Assembly: GCF_000151205.2 (NCBI RefSeq)
Contig: NC_016051.1
Location: 310,001-374,000 of the forward strand
Source: Thermococcus sp. AM4
GTDB taxonomy: Archaea > Methanobacteriota_B > Thermococci > Thermococcales > Thermococcaceae
DNA length: 64,000 nt
Direction of reading: 5' to 3'
Shown here in pieces: positions 52,903 to 60,763 of this stretch (within the stretch, counting starts at the first letter, position 1; every line of letters starts with the position of its first letter). The translations under genes and the position numbers were made by a program. Below the pieces are notes generated by a model. The model ran no database searches, was not told the origin of the DNA, and saw only the letters and a list, made by a program, of their open reading frames with translations.

Positions 52903-54199
52903 CCTCGACGGCACACTCGTGGGGGCACCGACGCCGTTTTCGGAGATAAAGGAGCGCCTGAGAGAGCGCCTGCTTGAGATGGGCGTAGAGGAGAACCTCT
53001 TAGGTGAGCTCACACCCATGTACGAGACCCTGCTGAAGGTCTCGGAGAAAACGGGAATCGACTTTGAGAGGCTTCACTCGGTTCAGGTGGAGCTCGAAAC
53101 GGAACGCATGTGGGAGAGCTTTCTCTTCAAAGGCGCTCTTGAAGTTCTGGAGTACCTCAGGGGAAAGGGAGTTAAGCTGGCCCTCGTGACGAGGAGCTCC
53201 AGAAAGGCGGCCGAGCTGGCCCTGGAGAAGAACGGCATAGTCGATTACTTCGATTCCATCGTTGCGAGGGAGGACGTTAAACCGGAGGAGCTGAAACCAA
53301 ACCCGGGGCAGATTCTTAAAGCTCTCTCCGAGCTTGGCGTTCCGCCTGAAAAAGCCATAGCCGTCGGCGATCACGGCTACGACGTTTTAGCCGCAAGGAA
53401 GGCGGGAGTGCTGAGTATCTTGGTGACCGGCCACGACTCCGGGAGGATGAGCTTCTCCGTGGATGCGGAGGCGGATTTCGAGGTCTCCAACCTGAACGAG
53501 CTGAGAAACCTGTTTGAGAGGCTGTTCTCGACTTACGTAGTCGTTCCGGCCTACAACGAGGAAAAGACCCTTCCGGCTGTTCTCAACGATCTGCTCAGGT
53601 ACTTCAGAAGGGATGAGATAGTAGTCGTGAACGACGGATCGCGGGACAGGACTAGAGAAATTGCCGAGTCGTACGGGGTCCACGTCCTGAACCATCTCGT
53701 CAACAGGGGCCTCGGGGGAGCGCTCGGTACGGGGATAGCGTTCGCGGTCAGGAAGAATGCCGAGCTGATTTTGACCTTCGATGCGGACGGCCAGCACCTG
53801 CTGAGCGATGCCCTCAGGGTCATGAAGCCGGTCGCCGAGGGGAAGGCTGACTTCGCAGTCGGCTCAAGGCTGAAGGGTGACACGAGCGAGATGCCCTTCG
53901 TCAAGAAGTTTGGGAACTTCGTCCTCGACGCAATAACGGCCCTCTTCGCCAGGAAGTACGTGAGCGACAGTCAGAGCGGGCTGAGATGCTTCAACAGGGG
54001 CTGTGCATCGAAGATCCGCATAACGTGCGATCGCTACGCCGTGTCGAGCGAGATAATAATAGAGGCCGCGAAGCACGGCTGCAGGATCGTTGAGGTTCCG
54101 ATTAAGGCAGTCTACACCGAGTACTCCATGAGGAAGGGAACCAACGTGCTTGAGGGTGTAAAGATCGCGCTGAACCTGCTGTTTGACAAGCTGAGGTGA
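52877..54199 (+). CDS. HAD-family phosphatase fused to a DPM1-like glycosyltransferase 2
   Basis: A 440-residue two-domain protein. Residues 1-215 are a HAD phosphatase of the phosphoglycolate-phosphatase type: motif I DLDGTLV, motif II RSSRKA region, motif III with K (LKPNPGQILKAL), motif IV GDHGYDVLAARKAG. Residues 219-440 are a GT-A glycosyltransferase 2: VVVPAYNEEKTLPAV, VVNDGSRDRTREIA, DADGQHL, SDSQSGLRCF. The second half resembles dolichol-phosphate mannose/glucose synthases without a membrane anchor. The next gene, a DUF2304 membrane protein, probably provides the anchor. The fusion has no internal stop or frameshift and the junction is short, so it looks genuine. The sugar and lipid are unknown. 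Confidence 0.85.
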   Translation: MDVRAVIFDLDGTLVGAPTPFSEIKERLRERLLEMGVEENLLGELTPMYETLLKVSEKTGIDFERLHSVQVELETERMWESFLFKGALEVLEYLRGKGVKLALVTRSSRKAAELALEKNGIVDYFDSIVAREDVKPEELKPNPGQILKALSELGVPPEKAIAVGDHGYDVLAARKAGVLSILVTGHDSGRMSFSVDAEADFEVSNLNELRNLFERLFSTYVVVPAYNEEKTLPAVLNDLLRYFRRDEIVVVNDGSRDRTREIAESYGVHVLNHLVNRGLGGALGTGIAFAVRKNAELILTFDADGQHLLSDALRVMKPVAEGKADFAVGSRLKGDTSEMPFVKKFGNFVLDAITALFARKYVSDSQSGLRCFNRGCASKIRITCDRYAVSSEIIIEAAKHGCRIVEVPIKAVYTEYSMRKGTNVLEGVKIALNLLFDKLR

Positions 54200-54204
54200 T
54201 GGGT

Positions 54205-54567
54205 ATGTACGTGGCTCAGATAATAGCCCTCGCGGCGATAGCTTACCTCCTCGTGAGGATGGTCAACGACTACAGGCGGGGAAGAATAGACTGGTACGGC
54301 TTCGTTTCGTGGCTCGTGATATTCGGCATCTTTGCCGTTATAGCGGTCTTCCCGGTCAGACTGTCCCAGGAGATCAAGGACGTTCTGGGCTTGAAGAGGG
54401 GCCTGGATGCGCTCTTCGTGGTCTCGATAGGCCTGATATTCCTGCTCATGTTCCAGCTCTACGTCGAAATAGACCGGACCAAGCGCGAGATAACGGAGCT
54501 CACGAGAAAGGTTGCCATAGAACTTGAGGAGATAAACGAGCGCCTCAAAAGGCTTGAAGAGCGCTAA
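54205..54567 (+). CDS. DUF2304 membrane protein
   Basis: A 120-residue protein with three hydrophobic segments (QIIALAAIAYLLVRMV, VSWLVIFGIFAVIAVF, ALFVVSIGLIFLLMFQLYVE) and a C-terminal charged coiled coil (TKREITELTRKVAIELEEIN). This is the DUF2304 family, which is commonly encoded next to GT2 polyprenyl-phosphate glycosyltransferases and thought to assist or anchor them. ATG 54205 follows GAGGTGAT that spans the stop of the HAD-GT2 gene, so translation is coupled. Its last 4 bp overlap the convergent deaminase gene. Confidence 0.85.
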   Translation: MYVAQIIALAAIAYLLVRMVNDYRRGRIDWYGFVSWLVIFGIFAVIAVFPVRLSQEIKDVLGLKRGLDALFVVSIGLIFLLMFQLYVEIDRTKREITELTRKVAIELEEINERLKRLEER

Positions 54568-55097
54568 AAGTCGTCCCCGAACAGCTCCTCGAGGAAAAGC
54601 CTCACCCTGTCCTTGGGCAGTTTGAACTGCTTTATCTTCACTATTCCCTTTTCCTGCGCCTCCTTCAGCAGTATCTCGGTGGCCTCATTGGGGTACATCT
54701 CCTCGTAGACTATCTCCTTGATTCCAGCGTTGATGACGAGCTTGAAGCAGGTGTCGCAGGGGAAGTGCGTGACGTAAAGCGTGGCCCCTTCGAGGCTTAT
54801 TCCCTTCCTTGCTGCCATCGCTATGACGTTCTGCTCGGCATGGACAGCCCTGTGGCAGTGACCGTCAACGATTAGGCAGCCAACGTCAATGCAGTGGTCC
54901 ATTCCCCTCGGCGCGCCGTTGTAGCCGGTGGCGAGGATGTAGCCGTCCTTCACGGCCACCGCGCCAACTCTAAGCCTCGGGCAGGTTGCCCTGAGCGAGA
55001 CGAGCTTCGCTATGAGCATGAAGTACTCGTCCTTCGTTGGTCTGATCTTTTTTATCCTCTCGGCTTTCTCCCTGTCAAGAAAGATCTCGACTCCCAA
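54564..55097 (-). CDS. Deoxycytidylate (dCMP) deaminase
   Basis: A 177-residue zinc enzyme converting dCMP to dUMP for thymidylate synthesis. The zinc site is complete: HAE in RAVHAEQNVIAMAA (about 84) and PCDTC in VTHFPCDTCFKLVINAG (~112); the N-terminal RATCPRLRVGAVAVKDG and TGYNGAPRGMDHC match ComEB-type enzymes. The start is a TTG at 55097 with GGGGTGTC about five bases upstream. It is followed divergently or separately by the M48 peptidase gene on the same strand, 12 bp upstream. Confidence 0.93.
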   Translation of the reverse strand: MGVEIFLDREKAERIKKIRPTKDEYFMLIAKLVSLRATCPRLRVGAVAVKDGYILATGYNGAPRGMDHCIDVGCLIVDGHCHRAVHAEQNVIAMAARKGISLEGATLYVTHFPCDTCFKLVINAGIKEIVYEEMYPNEATEILLKEAQEKGIVKIKQFKLPKDRVRLFLEELFGDDF

Positions 55098-55109
55098 AGC
55101 GACACCCCC

Positions 55110-55895
55110 TCAGGAGGAGATGCTGGAGTAGGCCACTATCCTGAATATTCTTTCCTCGTAGGTCGGGTGGGTTGGGAATATCAGGAAGCTCGGCCTCCAG
55201 TAGTTGCGCTTCTCTTGGGAGGGCCTGTCTATGGTGGGCTCTATCCCAGGAAGGGTGTGGCTCTTAACCCTCGCCCTGAGGTCCTCGTAGTACTTCAGCT
55301 CCTCCAGGGCGGCTTTCAGTGAGAGGGGCTTCTCAAGAAGCCTGAGGGCGACGTCGTCGGCCTTGAACTCCCTGCTCCTCAGGAACTTCGATCTCTCCAG
55401 CTCGAACCACAGGTACAGGGCAAAGCCGCCTATCGTTATCCAGAAGCTCTGGGTCAGGGCGAGCAGGAGGAACGGCATCAGGAACGCGAATATCCTCACG
55501 TAGGCGACGAGCGGGAAGAGGAAGGTGTCCCTGTTTTTGATGTGGCCGAGCTCGTGGGCGACGACGGCAGCTATCTCCTCGTCGTCCAGTATCTCAAAGA
55601 GACCGAGCGAGAGGACTACTCTCCTGCCGTAGGAATAGGCGTTGGGGATGTATTCCTCGAGGGCGTATATCTCGACGTCCCGGAGGTTCGCCCGTTCGAG
55701 GATGGAGTGGAGCCTCTCTATGAGCTCCTCCGAGGCGGCGTGGATTATGGGGTGGCAGTTCTGGCACTTCCCCCTGAGGGAGAGCCTGCCGAGAACCACG
55801 AGGCCGGTGAAGAGGAGACCCGCTAGGGCCAGGCCGATGTAGCCCGATACGGCGTAGGTTAGGAGGAGCATCACCGCGAGGGGAACGAGCATCAT
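55110..55895 (-). CDS. M48-family membrane zinc metallopeptidase
   Basis: A 261-residue membrane protease. HEXXH is AVVAHELGHIKNRDT (about 113-127), and a downstream glutamate in REFKADDVALRLLE supplies the third zinc ligand. Hydrophobic segments at the N-terminus (AVMLLLTYAVSGYIGLALAG) and the middle (FAFLMPFLLLALTQSFW) make it similar to HtpX. It lies 10 bp after a BlaI-like repressor gene, an arrangement that recalls BlaI-BlaR1/MecI-MecR1 modules where the partner is an M56 membrane protease. Substrates unknown. Confidence 0.88.
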   Translation of the reverse strand: MMLVPLAVMLLLTYAVSGYIGLALAGLLFTGLVVLGRLSLRGKCQNCHPIIHAASEELIERLHSILERANLRDVEIYALEEYIPNAYSYGRRVVLSLGLFEILDDEEIAAVVAHELGHIKNRDTFLFPLVAYVRIFAFLMPFLLLALTQSFWITIGGFALYLWFELERSKFLRSREFKADDVALRLLEKPLSLKAALEELKYYEDLRARVKSHTLPGIEPTIDRPSQEKRNYWRPSFLIFPTHPTYEERIFRIVAYSSISS

Positions 55896-55905
55896 TTCCT
55901 ACCCC

Positions 55906-56274
55906 TCACTCCTTCCTGATCCTGGAGAGGTAGGCGTAGGTGGCTTCTCTGAAGTTGCTCATGAGCGCGTCGAGGATGCGCTGGACGACTTTCTCCTCGA
56001 ATTCCTCCCTGGTCGTCGTTATTGAGTAGACGTACCTCATGCCTCCCCGTCCGTAGTCCACGCTCCTCGAGAGGAGGCCCTTCTCGCAGAGGCGGTTCAT
56101 CAGTATGCTCACGGTGGAGCGCCTCATCTCTGGATGGCTCTTTTTCATGTGCTCGTAGACCTCACCCGCGGTTGCCACCTTAACCTTCCACATGTACTCC
56201 ATTATCTCGGCCTCGAGGGGGGGAAGAACGGCCTTTATGCCCTCCTCGGTGAGCTTGAACTCGTGGGGTTCCAT
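55906..56274 (-). CDS. BlaI/MecI-type transcriptional repressor
   Basis: A 122-residue winged-helix protein: FKLTEEGIKAVLPPLEAEIM, YMWKVKVATAGEVYEHMKKS, RRSTVSILMNRLCEKGLLSR and GRGGMRYVYSITTTREEFEE are in the order of the penicillinase-repressor family. ATG 56274 follows GGAGGG; the long upstream frame covers the promoter. It precedes the M48 peptidase by 10 bp. In bacteria such repressors are cleaved by a membrane protease; whether the M48 partner does so here is a guess. Confidence 0.85.
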   Translation of the reverse strand: MEPHEFKLTEEGIKAVLPPLEAEIMEYMWKVKVATAGEVYEHMKKSHPEMRRSTVSILMNRLCEKGLLSRSVDYGRGGMRYVYSITTTREEFEEKVVQRILDALMSNFREATYAYLSRIRKE

Positions 56275-56335
56275 TCCCAACCCTCCGGAACAATATCGAC
56301 CGGCAACAATAAAAGCTTTTCTGGGATCATAAAAA

Positions 56336-56398
56336 CGGCCGATGATGAGCGGTTGGCCCGGCACCGAGCTGTGCGGAGGGCCACCACTCCTGAGGCCA
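56336..56398 (+). ncRNA. C/D box sRNA candidate (2'-O-methylation guide)
   Basis: The C box ATGATGA (56342-56348) and D box CTGA (56390-56393) are perfect, closed by a terminal stem GGCC (56337-56340)/GGCC (56394-56397). Inside are a degenerate D' (CCGA) and C' (GTGCGGA) three bases apart, and the C'-to-D spacing is 12 nt, standard for archaeal C/D guides (guide GGGCCACCACTC). A TATA-like CAATAAAAG near 56307-56315 predicts initiation at about 56335. It lies on the plus strand between two minus-strand genes. The D' guide is slightly long. rRNA or tRNA targets were not identified. Confidence 0.65.
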
Positions 56399-56415
56399 TG
56401 TAGAAAGAAAAGGGC

Positions 56416-57609
56416 TCAGCCCAGCCTCTTCCTCATGAACTCCTCAAAGCTGTCCATGGCCTCCTCGAGTATCTCAACCGGCGGAAGGAAGACGATCCTG
56501 AAGTGCCAGTCGCCGGCCTTTCCGAAGCCCGAGCCGTGGACGAAGAGGACGTGTGCCTCGTGGAGGACATCGAGCACGAACTCCTTGTCGTTCTTCCACT
56601 TCCTCTCCTCAATCCGCGGGAAGATGTAAAAAGCCCCCTGCGGTTTGACCGTGCTGACGCCCGGAATCTCGGTCAGGCGCTTGTAGATGTAGTCCCTCCT
56701 CTCGCGGAGCTTTTTCATGTACTCCTCAAGGTAGTCCATCGGACCGGTTAAACCCGCTATCGCCGCGAACTGGGCCGGAGTGCTGGGGCATATCCTTATA
56801 CGCATGAGCTTGTCTATCGCTTCCCTCACCTCTTCGAGCTTGCCCTCCGGATCAACGTAGTAGAAGTAGCCCAGACGCCAGCCTGTGGCGAAGTAGACCT
56901 TGGAGAGGCCGTTCATCACTATAACCGGGACGTCCTTCGTGAGCGAGCCGGGGGAGACGTGCCTGCCCTCGTAGGTCATCAAGTCGTAAATCTCGTCGCT
57001 TATAACCGGCAGGTCGTACTCTCCAGCTAAATCGAGTATCGCCTTGACGGTCTTCTTCTCGTAGAGCGCCCCTGTCGGGTTGTTGGGGTTGATGACCGCT
57101 ATGGCCTTCGTCCTCTCGTCTATCAGCTTTCTGATGTCGTCGATGTCCGGCTGCCAGCCGTTCTCTTCAACCGTCAGATATTCGCGCGGCTCTGCCCCAT
57201 AGAACTTGACGAGGCCCACGTAGGGAGGATAGCTCGGGCTTGGAACGAGTATGTTGTCGCCGGGGTTGAGGAGCGAGCCGAATATGAGCTGGAGTGCCTC
57301 GGTTACAGCGGTGGTGACGCGAACATCCTCGGACGTTATGTCTACCCCGTTCTTCCACTTCTCCCTCTTGACAACGGCTTCCCTCATCTCCGGCAAACCT
57401 TCACTCGGTCCGTAGTAGTTGTGACCTTCCTTTATGGCGCGACAGTAAGCTTCCTGCATGTGAACGGGCGGCTGAAAATCGTACTTTCCGGGGTCGCCGA
57501 TGTTGAGCCTGATGACCTTTATACCCTTCTTCTCAAGCTCCCTCGCGGGAAGGACAACGTCTCTAATCGCGTACTCAACACCCATTGCCCTCTCGGACGG
57601 ACGAATCAT
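56416..57609 (-). CDS. aat: Alanine aminotransferase
   Basis: A 397-residue PLP enzyme transferring the amino group between alanine/pyruvate and glutamate/2-oxoglutarate; it lets Thermococcales excrete alanine as an electron sink. It aligns by eye with the P. furiosus enzyme over its whole length: GVEYAIRDVVLPARELEKKG, NYYGPSEGLPEMREAVV, NPNNPTGALY, and the Schiff-base lysine in VMNGLSKVYFATGWRLGY. ATG 57609 follows GGTGATCGT; the in-frame start 9 bases upstream is within the ribosome site. It is a monocistronic unit by spacing. Confidence 0.96.
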   Translation of the reverse strand: MIRPSERAMGVEYAIRDVVLPARELEKKGIKVIRLNIGDPGKYDFQPPVHMQEAYCRAIKEGHNYYGPSEGLPEMREAVVKREKWKNGVDITSEDVRVTTAVTEALQLIFGSLLNPGDNILVPSPSYPPYVGLVKFYGAEPREYLTVEENGWQPDIDDIRKLIDERTKAIAVINPNNPTGALYEKKTVKAILDLAGEYDLPVISDEIYDLMTYEGRHVSPGSLTKDVPVIVMNGLSKVYFATGWRLGYFYYVDPEGKLEEVREAIDKLMRIRICPSTPAQFAAIAGLTGPMDYLEEYMKKLRERRDYIYKRLTEIPGVSTVKPQGAFYIFPRIEERKWKNDKEFVLDVLHEAHVLFVHGSGFGKAGDWHFRIVFLPPVEILEEAMDSFEEFMRKRLG

Positions 57610-57671
57610 TACGATCACCGTTCAAATGTTGAGAGGCAGTTCATAAAAACCTTTTCATAAGAAAAGAAAGG

Positions 57672-58241
57672 TCAAACCTTCCAGCGCGGGTTATCGACGA
57701 GCTTTACCTCTCCCCCCTCGTCGATCACTATCTTTGAGAAGCCCTTCTCCTTTATGCTCCCGTAGTCGTGGCCCGCATCCGCTGGATAGATTGCGAGGAA
57801 TATGAAGGGCTCGTCGCCCGTGTTCACGGTTCTGTGGGCCCAGTAGGGGGGAACGTAGACGACCGTTCCCGGCTCCATCGGTATCCACTCTGCCTCACCC
57901 TCGGGCGTCTGGAGGAGCATTCCTCCCCTGCCTTTGAGGGCGTAGTATATCTCAGCCCTGTCTGCTTTGGCGTGGTAGTGGCCCTTGGTGAAGAAGAACT
58001 CCTTTCCGACCTTGCCGGGATATAGGACGGTGGTCGCGAAGTTGAGGTCCCCCTCGCGCTCCTCCTGCTCAACCGCGTAGACCTCGTAGACAACTGGATC
58101 CTCCCTGAGGAGCTCCTCGTAAGCTTTCTCGTCCACGAAGTAGCCCTTCATGTCGCTCAGCTTTCTCACGAGCTTCTTGGCACCGGGGATGACGCCCGTT
58201 TCAAGATCGATCTTAACGCCAAACGGCCTCTTGTACTCCAC
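57672..58241 (-). CDS. pgi: Glucose-6-phosphate isomerase, cupin type
   Basis: A 189-residue cupin enzyme of the modified Embden-Meyerhof pathway, unrelated in fold to bacterial PGI. The metal-binding cupin motifs are TKGHYHAKADRAEIYYALKG (about 86-105) and PPYWAHRTVNTGDEP (~131-145), and the length equals that of the P. furiosus enzyme. GTG 58241 is the start: GGTGATC precedes it by two to three bases and the resulting N-terminus (VEYKRPFGVKIDLETG) matches. A TATA-like GTTAAATATT lies about 35 bases upstream. Fe2+ or Ni2+ is the expected metal. Confidence 0.96.
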   Translation of the reverse strand: MEYKRPFGVKIDLETGVIPGAKKLVRKLSDMKGYFVDEKAYEELLREDPVVYEVYAVEQEEREGDLNFATTVLYPGKVGKEFFFTKGHYHAKADRAEIYYALKGRGGMLLQTPEGEAEWIPMEPGTVVYVPPYWAHRTVNTGDEPFIFLAIYPADAGHDYGSIKEKGFSKIVIDEGGEVKLVDNPRWKV

Positions 58242-58305
58242 CGCGATCACCGGTGAGAGTAGGAGAACCAATATTTAACTTTTCCCTTCTGTATCACCCT
58301 GAGTG

Positions 58306-58869
58306 TTACACGAGCATGTTGAGGGAGTAGGCGATGCCTATGCTTATGGCCCAGTAGCCGGCGCTCCAGCGGAGAACCTTGTATCCGTCCAACGGGGGGA
58401 TGGGCCAGAGGTTGAAGAACGCCAGCCAGAGGTTTATGCTGGCCGTTAGCGTGAGAACCTGCCCGACCGTCCCGGAAACGAGCTGTGAGCCGATGAGCGC
58501 GATAACGCCAACCGCTATGTTGGTGAGCGGGCCGGCGAGGGCTATCTTCCCAAAGGCTTCCCTGTCGGCGAGCATGTATGGGGCGTATATCTGCACCGCG
58601 CCGAGGGCCGCGAAGATCCACGCGTTTCCCGTGAGGGCTCTGGTCAGAAGGCCGAGAAGGAGCGCTATCACTATGCCGGTGTCCCACCTCTTGTAGAACG
58701 CCCTGTAACCGTACCTCTCGGCAGCCCAGCGATGGGCCAGCTCGTGAAACACGAAGGCCGTTAGAATGGCGGGAGCTACAAAGGGCATGAGCTTTATCTC
58801 GAAGTTCGAAAAGAGTAGCAAGAGGATCAGAAAAGACAGGAGGAGATCCTCCAGCTCGTGGGGATTCAT
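58306..58869 (-). CDS. M50-family intramembrane (site-2 type) metalloprotease
   Basis: A 187-residue membrane protein with about five hydrophobic segments. The HEXXH is AFVFHELAHRWAAERYG (about 40-56), and the distal aspartate motif is LWPIPPLDGYKVL (~153-165): both zinc-site motifs of site-2 proteases. GPLTNIAVG in between is also typical. The ATG overlaps the TGA of the small KH protein gene (ATGA), so the two are coupled. It is the last gene of the RNase Z - TraB - KH - M50 operon. Substrates unknown. Confidence 0.9.
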   Translation of the reverse strand: MNPHELEDLLLSFLILLLLFSNFEIKLMPFVAPAILTAFVFHELAHRWAAERYGYRAFYKRWDTGIVIALLLGLLTRALTGNAWIFAALGAVQIYAPYMLADREAFGKIALAGPLTNIAVGVIALIGSQLVSGTVGQVLTLTASINLWLAFFNLWPIPPLDGYKVLRWSAGYWAISIGIAYSLNMLV

Positions 58870-59054
58870 CTAGCTCTCACCTCTATCTTGCGCCCGAGCA
58901 CCAGCTCCGCCGCCTTGACCGCCGCCCCTCCTGTGCCGACTGCTATTCTGACCTGATCCTCCGGAACGTAGACCACTATCGTGTCCCCGTCGTACTCGAC
59001 CTCCAGTATCTCGACGTTGAGCATCTTCCTAAGTCTTTCGAGGGTGTCTGTCAT
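58866..59054 (-). CDS. Small KH-domain protein (NusA-like, 62 aa)
   Basis: A 62-residue protein that is a single KH-type module. NVEILEVEYDGDTIVVYVPE forms strands and RIAVGTGGAAVKAAELVLG holds the GxxG loop (GTGG) that contacts single-stranded nucleic acid. ATG 59054 follows GGGAGAGG. It lies 32 bp after traB and overlaps the M50 gene by 4 bp. The coupling to a membrane protease is unexplained. Function: probably RNA binding, target unknown. Confidence 0.75.
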   Translation of the reverse strand: MTDTLERLRKMLNVEILEVEYDGDTIVVYVPEDQVRIAVGTGGAAVKAAELVLGRKIEVRAR

Positions 59055-59086
59055 GGCCTCTCCCTCAGATTCTACCCGTTTCCCGG

Positions 59087-59800
59087 TTATAAAGGTTGCC
59101 CAGTTCCGGGTGGATAAATAAGCCCTCTTTTCGGTTTCCACGAGTTGAGAATTCTCTCGATGCCCTTCTTGTGGCCCATACCCACTACCGCAACGATCTT
59201 GGGCTTCTTAACGCCCCGCAGGAGCATGTCATCAACGGCCCTTCTGAGGTTCATCGCCATTATCTCGTTCCTCTCCTCAACCAGAACGCGGTAGAGGTAC
59301 GGATACCTGAGCCGGAACTCCCTCATCATGTCCTCATAAGAGGCCATCACGTCCGAGTCCGCTATGGCCTCCTCCCCGAGCCCAGGGATGAAGAAGAGCG
59401 ACCCCTCAAGGGCCAAGAGAAGCTTCTCCCTGAAGGGAGCCTGGAGGATCTTGCCCATTATCACCCTGATGTCCTCGTCTATGAGGACTATGGGAACCCC
59501 CAAAAGCCTCGCGCTCTCTATGGCAGCTAGCATCTCCCCTCCCGGAGCCATTCCGAACTCCTCGCCGAGCCGTTCCTCGAACTTCGTCAGCAGGTAACTA
59601 ACGATCCCCGCCCTTCCCAGGGTCAGGCTCTCCTTGAAATCCGCCTTCTTACCGCTTAAAAGGCCCTGGAACCTGAGAGGATCGAGCTCAACCGCTATGG
59701 CGTTCGGCCTGATTTTTTCTATCTCCCTCCAGACCTCCTCCCTGCTCCTCGGCGAGACGTGCATCGTGCCTATTAGCTTGACGTAGCGGAGGTAGCTCAT
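59087..59800 (-). CDS. TraB-domain protein (TIKI/GumN-like)
   Basis: A 237-residue protein of the TraB/PrgY family. The N-terminal KLIGTMHVSPRSREEV and C-terminal VAVVGMGHKKGIERIL hold the paired GTxH and GxGH motifs proposed to bind metal, and AIAVELDPLRFQGLL the conserved glutamate. The family includes metalloprotease-like and pheromone-shutdown proteins; the archaeal role is unknown. The ATG overlaps the TGA of RNase Z (ATGA). No signal peptide; one or two hydrophobic segments near FFIPGLG are possible. Confidence 0.88.
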   Translation of the reverse strand: MSYLRYVKLIGTMHVSPRSREEVWREIEKIRPNAIAVELDPLRFQGLLSGKKADFKESLTLGRAGIVSYLLTKFEERLGEEFGMAPGGEMLAAIESARLLGVPIVLIDEDIRVIMGKILQAPFREKLLLALEGSLFFIPGLGEEAIADSDVMASYEDMMREFRLRYPYLYRVLVEERNEIMAMNLRRAVDDMLLRGVKKPKIVAVVGMGHKKGIERILNSWKPKRGLIYPPGTGQPL

Positions 59801-60741
59801 CTTCCTGCCCCCAGAAGGTTTTCGAGCTTCCATTCGCCGGATTTGTATGTTAAAACGTCGAAGTCCCTCGGAACGACGAAGTTCACGCCAGATTCCCGGC
59901 ATATCCGCGATGCCTCGCTCAGATATTCGTCGTAGGTGTAGCGGAAGGCCCTGTGGAAGAGGGCTAAGAGCTTTACCTTTGCCTTCTTCGCGGTCTCGCA
60001 GGCCTCCTCAACTGTGGAGTGGTAGCTCTCTCCCCGGTCCTCATCGGTAAGGTAAGTGGCGTCGTGAATCAGCAGATCGGCCCTCTCGGAGAAGAGTTTA
60101 ACTCTCTCTACCGGCTCGGTGTCGCCGGTGTAGACTATCTTAACTCCCCGCCTTCTCGGTCCGGTAACGTCTTCAAGGCGGATTATCTGACCATTCCACT
60201 CGATTTGGCCTTCCCTCTCAAGCTTTCCGAGCATCGGCCCGGGCTCGAGGCCGTACTGCTTAAGCTTCTCGGGCAGGAACTTTCCCCTCTTATCTTTCTC
60301 CCTGAAGACATACCCTAAAGCCGGAATCCCGTGCTCGACCTTGAAGCTCCAGATTTCATAACCTTTGAACTTAAGCCTCGTTTCGCCGAGCTCGTGGACG
60401 TGTATATCGAAGACCGGCCTGAAGAAACCGCTGTTAATGAAGTTCTGCACGAACTCGAAGGTGTACTTTGGCCCGTAGATGTGGAGGGGCTTTTCCCGGT
60501 TCCAGAGGTTCATCGTCTGAATCAACCCGCCGAGCCCGAGGTAGTGGTCGCCATGGAAGTGGGTGATAAAAATCTTCTCGACCTTCATCGGGCTGAGCTT
60601 TGCGGTGTTCATCTGCCTTATCGTGCCCTCGCCGACGTCGAAGAGTATAACCTCTCCATTATAGCGGAGCGCTATAGCTGGAACGTTCCTCTCGCGCGTC
60701 GGCATTATCCCGCCCGTGCCGAGAAAAATCACCTGGAGCAT
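59797..60741 (-). CDS. rnz: Ribonuclease Z (tRNase Z)
   Basis: A 314-residue metallo-beta-lactamase-fold endonuclease that removes the 3' trailer of tRNA precursors. The zinc motif is FITHFHGDHYLGLGGLI (about 63-79), upstream VIFLGTGGIMPT is the family start, VYTGDTEPVERVKLF and the C-terminal LLALFHRAFRYTYDE provide further metal ligands. ATG 60741 gives the canonical N-terminus; the open frame upstream overlaps the ferredoxin-like gene and is not coding. The stop overlaps the TraB start by ATGA. Confidence 0.95.
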   Translation of the reverse strand: MLQVIFLGTGGIMPTRERNVPAIALRYNGEVILFDVGEGTIRQMNTAKLSPMKVEKIFITHFHGDHYLGLGGLIQTMNLWNREKPLHIYGPKYTFEFVQNFINSGFFRPVFDIHVHELGETRLKFKGYEIWSFKVEHGIPALGYVFREKDKRGKFLPEKLKQYGLEPGPMLGKLEREGQIEWNGQIIRLEDVTGPRRRGVKIVYTGDTEPVERVKLFSERADLLIHDATYLTDEDRGESYHSTVEEACETAKKAKVKLLALFHRAFRYTYDEYLSEASRICRESGVNFVVPRDFDVLTYKSGEWKLENLLGAGR

Positions 60742-60763
60742 GTTCAGCCTTAGGGTGGGGGGT

